Notes under the pieces: model-generated | Databases searched by the model: none | What the model was told of the DNA's origin: nothing | What the model saw: only the letters and a program-made list of their open reading frames with translations | Part shown: positions 22,234-31,352 of the stretch, piece after piece | Position numbering within the stretch: the stretch's first letter is position 1 | Layout of the letters: every line of letters begins with the position of its first letter | Assembly (NCBI GenBank): GCA_024653875.1 | Contig: JANLHE010000484.1 | Location: 1 to 33,031, forward strand | Length of the DNA stretch: 33,031 nt | Direction: 5' to 3' | From: Acidobacteriota bacterium | Lineage (GTDB): Bacteria; Acidobacteriota; Vicinamibacteria; Vicinamibacterales; SCN-69-37 | Position numbers and translations under genes: made by a program

Positions 22234-22916
22234 TACGTCGAGCACGCGCTGGTCACGAACACGCGGCCGTTCAGGCCCGTCTGCGGGGCCTCGTCCGGAT
22301 GGCCGAAGATCAGCACCGCGCCGCCCGTCATGTTGGAGCCACCGCAGCCGGTCGCCTCGAGGTGCGGCGCCACGACCACGCGGACGAACCGCTTGGCCGC
22401 CGTCAGCGGGATCGCCTTGATCCCGTAGGTCGCGAGCACCGCGTAGGCCGTGCTCGAGCTGGTCCGTGCGGCTGTGGTCATCAGCGCCGCGATCTGGTCG
22501 CTCACGGCGGCCCCGGCCACGGAGTAGAACTGATCCGCCGTGCTGGTCGAGGTGGTCATGGCCTGCAGGGCCTGCTCGCCCGGCCAGTCGCCCGTGGAGT
22601 AGTCCCCGAAGTCCTCCGAGCACGTGGTGGCCGAGTGCTGCAGGCCGACCGACACGCCGAGATAGGCCGTGTAGCTCGTGAAGGCCGCCGAAGTCTGCAC
22701 GACGCCCTTGAAGGTCGGCACGATCTTGACGGACTGGAAGTTCCGCTGCAGCCCCAGCCGGTCGATCATGTAGCCGGAGTAGCCGAACGGGATCGCGCCG
22801 CTCGTGCTGAGCGCCCCGCCGCAGGAGCACGAAAAGCCGGCCACGTTGCAGGAGTGATACGAGACGCTATCGAGCGCGGTGACCGCCTCGGCTTCGTCAA
22901 GAAAGCGTGTGATCAT
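22233..22916 (-). CDS. Capsid-associated structural protein
   Basis: A 227-aa protein directly after the major capsid gene, with a strong ribosome-binding site (GGGGAG, 8 nt). It is Ser/Thr/Ala/Gly-rich with several Cys (NVAGFSCSCGGAL, TCSEDFG, ATGCGGSN) and strand-helix alternation. Its abundance-type translation signal and position suggest a major virion protein, perhaps a decoration or a second head protein. No family recognised. Confidence 0.65.
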   Translation of the reverse strand: MITRFLDEAEAVTALDSVSYHSCNVAGFSCSCGGALSTSGAIPFGYSGYMIDRLGLQRNFQSVKIVPTFKGVVQTSAAFTSYTAYLGVSVGLQHSATTCSEDFGDYSTGDWPGEQALQAMTTSTSTADQFYSVAGAAVSDQIAALMTTAARTSSSTAYAVLATYGIKAIPLTAAKRFVRVVVAPHLEATGCGGSNMTGGAVLIFGHPDEAPQTGLNGRVFVTSACST

Positions 22917-22944
22917 GTCAGTGACTCCCCTAAATCGTCAGGAC

Positions 22945-24186
22945 TTAGACGCCCCAGCGGACGCCCGTGATGACCGAGATCGCCTCGGCGTAGCGCGCGG
23001 CGAAATCGTGCTCCGCGATGGCGCGAATGACCGTCTGGTCCTGCGAGAAGGCCGCCACGACCGATGACCCGTCGTGATACGCCGCGTCCATCGACACGTC
23101 GATCGACAGCGACAGGTTGTCGCCGATGACCATGTCGTTCGGGCTGAACAAATAGACTTCCGAGCAGTCCGCGTTCGCGCCGACCGTCAGCGTGATCGGC
23201 ACGCTCGTGGTCACCTTGAACGGGAAGCCCCACAGCTTGCCCGTGCTCAGTTCGTCGCGGAACGCGTAGAACCCGTTCGTGTTCTGGACGGTGTAGAGGT
23301 ACTTCCAAATGCGCGGCGCGAAGATCCAGGTCCAGTTCCCCGGCGCCACATTGTTGTTCATCAGGTTGACCATCGCCGACCCCAGATCGGTGGCGACGTT
23401 GGCCAGCGAGACGGACGCCGCCGCGATCAGGTTGCCGGCGGGCGCCCAATAGCGGAGTCCCTTCGGCGTGCCGTTCGTGCCGTCGCCGCGGAGGAAGTTG
23501 GCATCCTCAGTGACCGCCAACGAGCGGACAATGTCGTCCCGCACGACCGCGTCGGCCTGCGGCGAACTCTGCCGGATCAGGTCGTTCGAGATCGGCGTCA
23601 GGACCGCCAGCTTCTTCGCCGTCAACGAGACGTTGCCGAACGCCTGCTGCGACTTCGTGATGTTGGTGTTCTCGCCGATATAGGCGCCGGTCGCGCCGGA
23701 CGTGATCTTCGGCACCTGTAGCGTCCCGGACGGCAGCGGCACTTCCCGCGGGCCCGACGCGCGAATGACCGTCTGCGCCCGGCGCAGCTCGATCACTTCG
23801 GCGGACTGTTCCACCGGCACGAGATAACCGCCCGCGGTCGCCGAACTGGCCGCCAGCGCCTTTTCCTGCGCATTGGCAAACCCGTCGGCGATGTCCTTGT
23901 AGCCCCAGCTCGACAGGTGCTTCATCGCCCCCGTCAGGCCGGACCCTTCGCGCTTCGACATCGCGATGGCGCGGACCAGACCGCCGAACCCGAGCCCTTT
24001 GGCGCGAGATTCGGTCGTGGACTGGCCGCGGCCGAACAACTGCGCGGCCCACGAGGGCGGGGCCGCCGCCTTCTCCACGTGCTGCCGCACCAGGTCGGCC
24101 ACGTCGGCCGCCTGCGCCGTGCCCGACTCTTTGATGAGCGGGACCGTGATGGTCTTGACGAGGTCGATCAATTCCTGTCTGGTCAT
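22945..24186 (-). CDS. Major capsid protein, HK97 fold
   Basis: A 413-aa protein with the layout of HK97-type capsid proteins. The N-terminal helical delta domain (about 1-110) is removed by the protease encoded just upstream. The body includes GGYLVPVEQSAEVIELRRAQTVIRA, the VPKITSGATGAYIGENTNI E-loop region, LTPISNDLIRQSSPQAD and FLRGDGTNGTPKGLR. These motifs are diagnostic. Ribosome-binding site AAGGA, 5 nt before ATG. It is the shell-building unit. Confidence 0.95.
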   Translation of the reverse strand: MTRQELIDLVKTITVPLIKESGTAQAADVADLVRQHVEKAAAPPSWAAQLFGRGQSTTESRAKGLGFGGLVRAIAMSKREGSGLTGAMKHLSSWGYKDIADGFANAQEKALAASSATAGGYLVPVEQSAEVIELRRAQTVIRASGPREVPLPSGTLQVPKITSGATGAYIGENTNITKSQQAFGNVSLTAKKLAVLTPISNDLIRQSSPQADAVVRDDIVRSLAVTEDANFLRGDGTNGTPKGLRYWAPAGNLIAAASVSLANVATDLGSAMVNLMNNNVAPGNWTWIFAPRIWKYLYTVQNTNGFYAFRDELSTGKLWGFPFKVTTSVPITLTVGANADCSEVYLFSPNDMVIGDNLSLSIDVSMDAAYHDGSSVVAAFSQDQTVIRAIAEHDFAARYAEAISVITGVRWGV

Positions 24187-24195
24187 GGCTGTCCT

Positions 24196-25080
24196 TCAGT
24201 CAATGCGACCCGAGGCCGCGAGAATGGCCGCGCGGGCCATGCCCGCCGCCTGCTGTGAGAGTTCCGCGGCCAGCACATCGGCAATCGCCGTGCGCAGCTC
24301 GTCGGCGTTAATGGCAATGTCGTCTGGGGCGTCCGCGTCGAGCGTCAACACGTCCGCGTCGGCGTCCTCTTCGAGCGTGATGGCTAGGCCTTCGCTGGCC
24401 TGCTTGGCCATCGCGCACGGGCAATCCGAGGCGCAGCCCGCGCATTCGTGCGCGCACGCCTCTTTGTCGCAGTCACAGGATTTGCCGCAGGCGTCACAGC
24501 GGTTGGATTCAGCTTTCTGGGCCGTCGCTGCGTCAAGCCGGGCAATCAGCGCGCGAATGTCCGCCTGGAGGTCCGCCGTGTCGACCTTCACGGTCACGGC
24601 TGCCGGCTCGTTCACCGGCAGGCCGGCAGCCCGGACGGCTTCCGCGTTCGCGGGCACCGGCACGATCGAAAACTCCAGGAGATCCCACTCGAGGAAGTCG
24701 TACCCACGACGCTCTTCGTCGTAGGCCCACTTCATCGGGTTGAACCCAATGGACGCCGCCCGCAAAATCCCCTGGTCCCAGGCGTTTTTCACGCGCTCGG
24801 CAAACGGATCGCCCGTCAGCCACTTCCAGGTCGCCTTGAGGCCGTTCGCGGTCGCTTCAATCGCCGTGCAGGTACCGACGGGAATCGAGGAGTAGTCGTG
24901 GCCAAAAAGGACGACGGGATTCTTCAGGTACCCGCCAAGCTGGCAGCCCTGCGGCATGACGCGATCGCGGGAGCGATCGATCCCGTCGGTAGTAATCGTG
25001 ACGGCGGCTTCGCCGACGCCGGCCGCTCCGGCCGTGACGGTGAACGCCATTGAGGATTTCGCAAACGGAGGCATGCGCAT
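24196..25080 (-). CDS. Prohead protease with a C-terminal Cys cluster
   Basis: A 294-aa serine protease of HK97 prohead type (U35/S78), which trims the capsid delta domain and is then lost. Catalytic H61 in LFGHDYSS and S110 in LRAASIGFNP are present, followed by the conserved DLLEFSIVPVPANAEA (133-148). After residue 190, nine Cys and one His fall within 28 residues (C195, C198, C202, C204, C209, H211, C213, C216, C220, C222), a metal-binding-like knot. An acidic Asp/Glu/Ala-rich tail follows. That second half is not part of the usual protease and may act as a scaffold or metal switch. ATG 25074 is an alternative start. Confidence 0.9.
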   Translation of the reverse strand: MRMPPFAKSSMAFTVTAGAAGVGEAAVTITTDGIDRSRDRVMPQGCQLGGYLKNPVVLFGHDYSSIPVGTCTAIEATANGLKATWKWLTGDPFAERVKNAWDQGILRAASIGFNPMKWAYDEERRGYDFLEWDLLEFSIVPVPANAEAVRAAGLPVNEPAAVTVKVDTADLQADIRALIARLDAATAQKAESNRCDACGKSCDCDKEACAHECAGCASDCPCAMAKQASEGLAITLEEDADADVLTLDADAPDDIAINADELRTAIADVLAAELSQQAAGMARAAILAASGRID

Positions 25081-25112
25081 CTTCAGGATGCGCTCCGGGG
25101 ACGAATAGCGTT

Positions 25113-25349
25113 TTACAGGCGGGTGCGCGTGCGGTAGGCGTACAGCCGCAAGGCTTCGCGTAGGATGTCGCTCGCCGTGGTCTCTTCCGCTGACGCCAGG
25201 GCGATCAGTTGCTCGTGTTCGATCGGGTTAATCCGTACCCCAATAAATCGGCTGGCGACCACGCGCGGGTCTTGCGGCTTCGGACCAGGACGCCCCGGCC
25301 CGTCTGAGGTCACGATCGTATCGCTCGCGAGAGACACGAGGTTAGACAA
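25113..25349 (-). CDS. Ribbon-helix-helix DNA-binding protein
   Basis: A 78-aa protein with a Gly/Pro-rich N-terminus (GPGRPGPKPQDP), then the ribbon-helix-helix pattern: strand FIGVRINPIEHEQLIALASAE and helix ATTASDILREALRLYAY-like (TTASDILREALRLYAY). It could regulate the late operon or act as an antitoxin-like or packaging accessory factor. No partner toxin is seen beside it. The annotated start is TTG overlapping the previous stop by 8 nt; a GTG four codons later is an alternative. Confidence 0.75.
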   Translation of the reverse strand: MSNLVSLASDTIVTSDGPGRPGPKPQDPRVVASRFIGVRINPIEHEQLIALASAEETTASDILREALRLYAYRTRTRL

Positions 25350-26226
25350 ACTCCAAATTCACCACGCATTGACAGCGCGGATGGCGGGGCGGCATGTCGA
25401 AGGTTTCACCGTCGGACAGGAACGGCTCATCAAACCCTACGGTCTGCCCGTCCATCGCCTCGCAGATCGGACATGCTCCCGGGTCAATGACCCATACCCG
25501 GCGCGTCTGGTCCCGGCGGAGATAGCCCTGATCGGCCGCTTGCTGCCAGGCTTGCCGCTGGCCCTGCTGGACGGACGTTTGCGTTTCTGTAATTGCGATC
25601 GTGTTCGCCCGGTAATTAATAAGCTGCCGCGCGTAGCGTGCGGTGAGTCGCGCGATGTCGTCCACGGTGCGGCCGGCGTCAATCAGGTCGTAGCGATAGT
25701 TGATGACCGCGATCGCTTGGTTATCGGTCAACCCAATCGAGGCCCGAAGCAGACGCGCCGTCTCGGCGGCCGTGACGCCTTGCTGCAGCCCCTCGGCGAT
25801 CAGGGACCGGATCGTCCCGCGGGTGGCCTCTTGGAGTCCGGCAATCAACCCCGCGCTCGCTTGCTGGGCCCACGCGACCGAGAGCGGGTTCGTGAGGTTG
25901 AACGCGATCGATTCGCCAATGGCATCCCCGAGTTGCGTCATCGTGAGATAGCCGGCCTGCTGGAACGCCGACAAGACGATCGCGGCGCTCTCTTGAAAGT
26001 CGCGCGCCGCCGAGGGCACACGAAGAATCTGTTCAATCTGCCCCACGTCGCGGGCCCGCACCGCGTTTGTGAGCGCCTCGAGGCTGGCGGCGTCTTGGAT
26101 TCCCGAGATCGCCGCTAAGAATCGGCGCCGCATCGCCGGCGCCAGCCGATCGGCAATCCGCTGGATGTCGTTCGGCCATGGCGCCCCTTTGCGTATCGGA
26201 CGCCACGCCGCGGCCGTCCAGGCCAT
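25342..26226 (-). CDS. Phage head morphogenesis (minor head) protein
   Basis: A 294-aa protein of the SPP1 gp7 / Mu gpF head morphogenesis family. The N-terminal half is helical (ALTNAVRARDVGQIEQIL). The C-terminus holds the family's metal-binding pattern: CPICEAMDGQTVGFDEPF then PPRHPRCQCVV (Cys/His residues about 252-288). It is a minor capsid protein linked to the portal. ATG 26226 has GGGAGG 8 nt upstream and abuts the methyltransferase stop. Confidence 0.9.
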   Translation of the reverse strand: MAWTAAAWRPIRKGAPWPNDIQRIADRLAPAMRRRFLAAISGIQDAASLEALTNAVRARDVGQIEQILRVPSAARDFQESAAIVLSAFQQAGYLTMTQLGDAIGESIAFNLTNPLSVAWAQQASAGLIAGLQEATRGTIRSLIAEGLQQGVTAAETARLLRASIGLTDNQAIAVINYRYDLIDAGRTVDDIARLTARYARQLINYRANTIAITETQTSVQQGQRQAWQQAADQGYLRRDQTRRVWVIDPGACPICEAMDGQTVGFDEPFLSDGETFDMPPRHPRCQCVVNLEFV

Positions 26227-26856
26227 TTACGCCGCCTCCCATGCGGTCACCATCGCGGCGCACGCCCGCGCGTCCATGTCGATCCCGATCGCGGGCAGCC
26301 CCGCCCTTTTGGCCGCCACCAGCGTCCCCCCATGGCCGGCAAACGGATCAAGCACCGCGCCGTCGCCAGAGGCTCGCACAATCGCGTCGAGTACGGCCGC
26401 CTCTTTCCGCGATGGATGCCGGGATGCCGCCACGGCCTGGCCGACCGCCGCCGCGAGCGCCTCGGGGACTGGGCGCCCAAACTGCACGAGCGCCTCTGAT
26501 TCCGGCGCGAACCAGCATTGCCGCATCGGCCACTGGATCAGGTGCGCCGTCCGCGCCAGCGCCGGCAAATGGACCGGACTTGCAAAGATCCACGCGCGCC
26601 CCGTGGCCATCTCGATCATCTCCCGACAGAGCGGCAGCCATTCCCGATACCACGCGCACAGATGGCCCAGCCATTGCGCGTCCTGCGCCTCGTCGTACGG
26701 CACGCGCCCCGTTAAGACAGACAGCGCGTACTCCATGCCAAAGTACGGCGGGTCCGTGATGAGTGTCTGGACGACTGGTGCATCGCCGCACGCGAACACG
26801 TCCTGGCAGCGGGCGTGATAAATCGCCACATCGTCGCGGTGGTAATACGGGGTCAT
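26227..26856 (-). CDS. DNA methyltransferase (N4/N6, beta-type motif order)
   Basis: A 209-aa adenine-N6 or cytosine-N4 methyltransferase: motif IV TDPPY (about residues 34-38) precedes motif I (VLDPFAGHGGT, about 163-173) followed by GIDMDARA, the beta-class order. It is smaller than typical enzymes, leaving little room for a target-recognition domain. ATG 26856 overlaps the portal stop by four bases (ATGA). A longer frame upstream is shadow. No restriction endonuclease is beside it, so protection of phage DNA against host restriction is likely. Its location between portal and head genes is unusual. Confidence 0.85.
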   Translation of the reverse strand: MTPYYHRDDVAIYHARCQDVFACGDAPVVQTLITDPPYFGMEYALSVLTGRVPYDEAQDAQWLGHLCAWYREWLPLCREMIEMATGRAWIFASPVHLPALARTAHLIQWPMRQCWFAPESEALVQFGRPVPEALAAAVGQAVAASRHPSRKEAAVLDAIVRASGDGAVLDPFAGHGGTLVAAKRAGLPAIGIDMDARACAAMVTAWEAA

Positions 26857-28235
26857 GCGGCCGGTGGCGGCACCCTGTCGTCCGGGCCCGGATCGGTCGA
26901 GCCGAGCGTTGGTGCGAAACTCTCCATCGGCGTCATCAGTGTCGGCACCATATGGACTTGACCTGCGCCCGCCTCGAGCGGCGGCAAGCCCTGAATCTTG
27001 CGCCATTCGTCAATCATGGGCGCGAACGGCGCCGCCTTCATGGCCTCCAACTGCTGCGCGGCGTCTTCGTCGACGGGCGAAATGTAGTCCACGATCAGCC
27101 GGTCGTCGTATTCGGGGATGAGCTTTTCCTGGTAGTACGCCCGCTGAAACTCCAGCCGCGGGATCAGCACTTGCGTGTCCATCAGGTACTTGGCTGCGCT
27201 GATGGTGGCCCGATTGCTGGACTCCAAGATGCCCAGCATTTCCGGGGGAATCCCGCCGGTCACTTGCATGATCGTGTCGCGCTCGAACTTGCGCAGATCC
27301 ACGAACTGCAGGGCTTGCAGGTCTTGAGAGAGTTCCTTGATCTCGACGGGCCGTGACGCGAAAAACGGCTTAAACCAGCGCCAGAATCCCTGCGATTCGT
27401 TTAACCACTGCTGCTCAAGCCGCACGCGATCGGGGGCGCTGATCGTGTCGTGCTCGGACTTCGGCATGATGACCAGATCGGGCCGGGCCCGGTTATAGAA
27501 CTTCTGTTTGACCGTCTTCGCCATCGCCTCGTCGGTGTCGATTTCGTCGCCGGCCGCTTGCGCCGGGCCCGTGCCGTGTCCGTAGGGCTGCACGGGGTCC
27601 GGGTCGGCCATCCACAAGACTTCCGTGGCGGGGATGTCGGCCTGCCAGCCGCGGGCGCTCACGCGGAAAAACGGGTGCGTCACGGTGGGCAGGTTCACGA
27701 TCCACTGCGGGGCCAGCGGCCAGAAGGCCATCGGCTTCCCCATGCCGTTGCGCTCTTTCAGCCAGTAACAGTTGCCGGTCAAGTCCAGATAGAGCTGCGT
27801 CAGTTTCCGCAACGCCAAGCCGGTCAAGTACGGATTCCCGCGGTCCATGGCGGTGAGAAACAAATGTTCCTTGAGTGCCACGAGGTCGCCGGCCGCCTCA
27901 CGCTCGAGGAGTAACGACTTGCGGACCTTGTGCGGCGCCCGCTGAATCTCCGACGCCCGGATCGCTTTCGCCGCCCCGGGCCGCTTTACCGCGTATAGCT
28001 CCCACTGGACCGCGGCCGTGCCGCTGGCAATCCGCCCCTCGACCGCGCGGAGCCAGGGGCTCGTGCTGTACGCCTCGAGCATCTGCAGGGTGCCACGGCG
28101 CGGCGCGTCCCCAACGGCCCCAGGCCACATGCGGTTGAGGAGATCCCATCCGACCGACCCGGGCGCGACGTTCATGCCGCCTGCCAGCGCCTGCCGCGCG
28201 AGATACCAGCGTTCTTTCAGGGTGAGTTTGGCCAT
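26853..28235 (-). CDS. Portal protein, HK97 family
   Basis: A 460-aa protein forming the dodecameric DNA gate at one vertex of the head. Features match the family: the N-terminal helical segment, YSTSPWLRAVEGRIASGTAAVQWELYA, YLDLTGNCYWLKERN, EVLWMADPDPVQPYGHGTG, and the downstream VDLRKFERDTIMQVTGGIPPEMLG stem region. The C-terminal 45 residues are Pro-rich and probably flexible. ATG 28235 immediately follows the preceding stop, with AAGGT 8 nt upstream. Confidence 0.92.
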   Translation of the reverse strand: MAKLTLKERWYLARQALAGGMNVAPGSVGWDLLNRMWPGAVGDAPRRGTLQMLEAYSTSPWLRAVEGRIASGTAAVQWELYAVKRPGAAKAIRASEIQRAPHKVRKSLLLEREAAGDLVALKEHLFLTAMDRGNPYLTGLALRKLTQLYLDLTGNCYWLKERNGMGKPMAFWPLAPQWIVNLPTVTHPFFRVSARGWQADIPATEVLWMADPDPVQPYGHGTGPAQAAGDEIDTDEAMAKTVKQKFYNRARPDLVIMPKSEHDTISAPDRVRLEQQWLNESQGFWRWFKPFFASRPVEIKELSQDLQALQFVDLRKFERDTIMQVTGGIPPEMLGILESSNRATISAAKYLMDTQVLIPRLEFQRAYYQEKLIPEYDDRLIVDYISPVDEDAAQQLEAMKAAPFAPMIDEWRKIQGLPPLEAGAGQVHMVPTLMTPMESFAPTLGSTDPGPDDRVPPPAA

Positions 28236-28430
28236 CTACTGTACCTTTGTGCCAGGGGGCACGTGAATCTCGGGGGGGGCAGGTGCCGCTGCGTGGCCGT
28301 CGATGGCCTCGAGCGCCGCCTTGACATGCGTGAACCGATCCATGAGGTCGGCGGTTTCTTCCAGCGACCGGGCGTCCACGATCCGCTGGATCGCTTTCAG
28401 CTTTTCGAGCCACACGCGAATCGGTCCCAT
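28236..28430 (-). CDS. 64-aa protein between terminase and portal genes
   Basis: I chose ATG 28430, which overlaps the terminase stop (TGATG) and has GGGAGG 6 nt upstream, over a TTG six codons earlier. The sequence is amphipathic helical (RVWLEKLKAIQRIVDAR, ETADLMDRFTHVKAALEAI) with a Pro-rich tail (PAPPEIHVPPG). It may help packaging or portal assembly. No family recognised. Confidence 0.75.
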   Translation of the reverse strand: MGPIRVWLEKLKAIQRIVDARSLEETADLMDRFTHVKAALEAIDGHAAAPAPPEIHVPPGTKVQ

Positions 28431-29755
28431 CAGCGGCCTCCCGGCCAAAAGACGCCGTCGGTGTTAATCGTGTCCTTCACGAGTTGGGCGCTCGCCTCAC
28501 GCGCCGCGACAGCCTCAGCATGGCGCTGTTCGTCGGTCAGCGGTTCCACGAGATGCCCTCCCCAGAACTGCAACGCCGGCCGGATCTGCTGGAGCTGCGC
28601 CACCGCCAAGGCCAACGCACAGACACAATCGTCGTGCTGGCCGTCTGGCGCCGAGTAGGAGACGCCCGTCCTGGTGTACTGATACTCAAAGCTGTCCAGT
28701 TCGGCGCGAATCGGCCCGTCTGGAAACCGCACCGCCTGACGCTGAATGGCGACCGCGAGCCCTTCCATGAGCTGTTGTTTGCTCCCGCTCGTGAACTTGA
28801 ACCCCGTCATCTGGCCGCCAGCGTCCCGGCTGCGCTTCTGGAGCGCCTCGAGCACCGGATCGCCGACGCCCGTGGAATCGACCAGCGCCGGCACGGTCCC
28901 GCAGCGCGCGAGAATCGTCGCGATCGTGTCTTCCCACGGCTTCTGGAACCGCTCGAATTGGCAGACCGCGCCGTCCGCGTTCAGCCCGACGAGGACCGTC
29001 CAATCGACCGACTTGGCGAGGTCGATCCCCCACGCAATAGGCGGCAAATCTCCCGGTGCCCCGACACAGGCCGCAATCGCCGCCAGCCCGAACGGGTTCC
29101 CGCCATCGTCGGACGGCTCGGCCAGATACAGCTCGCGGAACACCGCGTCGGGCAGTTGCCGGCGTGCGTCCTCGACTTCCTCTGACTGCAGGATGCCCGC
29201 CTCGACCGCGTCGTAGGCCGTCAACTTCGCGTAGTGCATGCCCGGCTCGCCGCTCTCAGCTTTGCGGGCCAGATGATACGCCCAATTCTTACGCCCCTTC
29301 ACGTTCCCAATGATGCGCACGGGACCGCGCGTGGCGGTCAACGTGGAGCGGATCGCGTGCCATGCGTCTTCCTTGCAGCGCGAGGCTTCATCGACGACCG
29401 CCGCATAGACGTCGTCGCCATAGAGCGAATCGGGGTGATCCGCGCCCTTGTACCAGAGCGTGGCGCCGTTCGCGAGCGTCAGCGTCAGTTCGGTTTCGTT
29501 CGCCTGATAGATTTCACGCGGGAGCGCGCGTTTCATGCGACGGTACACGACCTTCGCCTGGTCTCGGATCGGGCTGGTCCACCAGAAGTTCTGCCCATCC
29601 TTGCCCGCCATCGCCTGCTCGAGCAGCCAGACCATGCAGCCAGCGGTCTTGCCGGCCTTTGTGGTGGCCTCACAGATCCCGTACCGCTCGGCGCAGAAGA
29701 TCGCGTCCCGCTGCTTGTCGTAGAGCCAGGGGCGCTGATAGGTCAGATTAGGCAT
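28430..29755 (-). CDS. terL: Terminase large subunit
   Basis: A 441-aa packaging motor and nuclease. Walker A ATTKAGKT is at 30-37 and Walker B YAAVVDEAS at about 117-125. The RNase H-like nuclease has D244 in WGIDLAKS, D293 in LVDSTGVGD, and HDD (374-376). This is the complete set for ATP-driven packaging and cleavage of concatemers. It overlaps the small subunit by 8 nt. Whether packaging is headful or cohesive-end cannot be told. Confidence 0.95.
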   Translation of the reverse strand: MPNLTYQRPWLYDKQRDAIFCAERYGICEATTKAGKTAGCMVWLLEQAMAGKDGQNFWWTSPIRDQAKVVYRRMKRALPREIYQANETELTLTLANGATLWYKGADHPDSLYGDDVYAAVVDEASRCKEDAWHAIRSTLTATRGPVRIIGNVKGRKNWAYHLARKAESGEPGMHYAKLTAYDAVEAGILQSEEVEDARRQLPDAVFRELYLAEPSDDGGNPFGLAAIAACVGAPGDLPPIAWGIDLAKSVDWTVLVGLNADGAVCQFERFQKPWEDTIATILARCGTVPALVDSTGVGDPVLEALQKRSRDAGGQMTGFKFTSGSKQQLMEGLAVAIQRQAVRFPDGPIRAELDSFEYQYTRTGVSYSAPDGQHDDCVCALALAVAQLQQIRPALQFWGGHLVEPLTDEQRHAEAVAAREASAQLVKDTINTDGVFWPGGR

Positions 29756-30173
29756 CGCTATCGGCTCGGTCGAGTTTCAGCGTGAATGTTAATGGCGCAC
29801 CGCTTGGCCCGCTGTGCTCATAGCGTTCCCGGTATTTCTCCGGATTCGCGCCCTTCAGTAGAAAGATCAGCAGGGTGTCGGAATACTTCCGAATCACGCC
29901 GACTTGCCCCGTGCCCGTGTCTTTGCCAGGGAGCTTGCCAAACACGGGCTCTTCCACGCCCTGCGTCGCACGCCGCCGCGCCTCGGCCTCCAGCCGGTCG
30001 ATGGCCTCTTTCGTCGCGTCGTCAAACGTCCGCGCGTACGCCGGATCTTTGATCCAGCGGTAGTGATCGCGGCGGCTGCACCCTGCGATATTGGCAGCGA
30101 TCGAGATGTTCCCTGTCTTGGCGTACGCGGCCAAGAATGCCGCGCCTTTTACGTGGGACTTTTTGCCTGCCAT
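29748..30173 (-). CDS. terS: Terminase small subunit
   Basis: A 141-aa protein: N-terminal helix-turn-helix (AAFLAAYAKTGNISIAANIAGCSRRDHYRW, residues 11-40), then a helical middle (DATKEAIDRLEAEARRRAT) for oligomerisation, then a C-terminal segment with SDTLLIFLLKGANPEKYRERYE, typical of small terminases. It binds the packaging site and recruits the large subunit. ATG follows the upstream stop directly; AAGGT about 8 nt upstream. Confidence 0.88.
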   Translation of the reverse strand: MAGKKSHVKGAAFLAAYAKTGNISIAANIAGCSRRDHYRWIKDPAYARTFDDATKEAIDRLEAEARRRATQGVEEPVFGKLPGKDTGTGQVGVIRKYSDTLLIFLLKGANPEKYRERYEHSGPSGAPLTFTLKLDRADSDA

Positions 30174-31352
30174 TTAGCCGACCTTGACGGCCTTCAGGCC
30201 GGTGAAATTCTGCCAGCGATCTACGGCGAGCTGAACGTACTTGGGTTCAACCTCCACGCCGAAGCACCGACGGCTGAGAGTCTCGCAGCCGATCATCGTC
30301 GTGCCTGAGCCGCTGAATGGCTCATAGAGCAGATCGCCTGACTCGCTGAAGTTCTCAATCAGCCACGACCACGCCTTGATGGCTGCGTCCGCCTGCATTC
30401 CGATCGGGATACTGAAGGAGTCACGCGCGACGCACTTCTTGGCTTTGCCGAAGACGAGCACCGGCTCCCAGATATTGAAGCCGCTGGTCGTCCCGATGTC
30501 GTTGCGGCTACACTGGTTCTCTTTGACCCACGCGATGATCCGGTGCGTCCGTTCAATGTCGGCAATCCACATCGGCATGTTTATAATGCCTGACGTAAGC
30601 ACAACGCACGATTCACTCAAGGCCCGCGCGAGTCCAAACCAGCCGCGCGACCATTCCACGTAAGCGGCGCCGGTTTTCTCGTCATCGACCGATTCGCCGT
30701 AGTCGAAACCGACGTTGTACGGCGGGTCAGTAATCACGACGGCCGGCCGCGCGTCGCCCATCAACAGCGCCACGTCCTCGGCCTTCGCGCAATCGCCGCA
30801 CAGCAGCCGATGCTTACCCAACTCGAACAGGTCGCCAGCCTTGATGCTGGTCGCCCGCTCGGCCGGCACGTCGTCCGGGTCCGTGCGCCCTTCCGATGGC
30901 GTCACGTCGGCGGCGAGGATGCCCGCGAGTTCGTCCTTCAGGAAGAACTGGCTCAGGTCCACGCCGTCATCTTGCAGGCCCTTCAGCGTGTCAGCATCCC
31001 ACGCCAGATCGACTTGCGCCACGCGGTTGTCGGCAATGGCAAGCTCGCGCGCTTTCGGGTCATTCAGGTCAAGGTCTTCGCGCTGCACGACCACGAGTTT
31101 GTCGCCGCGCGTCTTGACGACTTCAACGCCGAGGCCGAGTTCTGCGGCTCGCTCCAGCGTCGCATTGCCGGCAATGACGTGCCCGTCACGGTCCACGAGA
31201 ATCGACCGCCCCGCCCCGTAGGTCCGTAGGGAATACTCCAGCATCCCGACGCCCCGCTCTGTGTGCTTGTTGGCGTTCTTCCGGTCTGTGGTTAGATCGG
31301 CCAGTGTCCGCAGCGTCTTAGCCGCCCTCTGCTTCAGTGCGGGCTTTTTCAC
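30174..31352 (-). CDS. ParB-domain / DNA methyltransferase fusion
   Basis: A 392-aa protein. Residues about 15-110 are a ParB/Srx-like nuclease fold (NANKHTERGVGMLEYSLRTYGAGRSILVDRDGHVIAGN). A C-terminal adenine-N6 or cytosine-N4 methyltransferase has DPPYN at 209-213 and YEPFSGSGTT at 343-352, in beta-class order. Such fusions are frequent in phages beside the terminase genes and probably mark or protect DNA. The GTG start overlaps the preceding stop (GTGA). No cognate restriction gene is seen. With the methyltransferase in the capsid cluster, the phage has two modification enzymes. Confidence 0.9.
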   Translation of the reverse strand: MKKPALKQRAAKTLRTLADLTTDRKNANKHTERGVGMLEYSLRTYGAGRSILVDRDGHVIAGNATLERAAELGLGVEVVKTRGDKLVVVQREDLDLNDPKARELAIADNRVAQVDLAWDADTLKGLQDDGVDLSQFFLKDELAGILAADVTPSEGRTDPDDVPAERATSIKAGDLFELGKHRLLCGDCAKAEDVALLMGDARPAVVITDPPYNVGFDYGESVDDEKTGAAYVEWSRGWFGLARALSESCVVLTSGIINMPMWIADIERTHRIIAWVKENQCSRNDIGTTSGFNIWEPVLVFGKAKKCVARDSFSIPIGMQADAAIKAWSWLIENFSESGDLLYEPFSGSGTTMIGCETLSRRCFGVEVEPKYVQLAVDRWQNFTGLKAVKVG

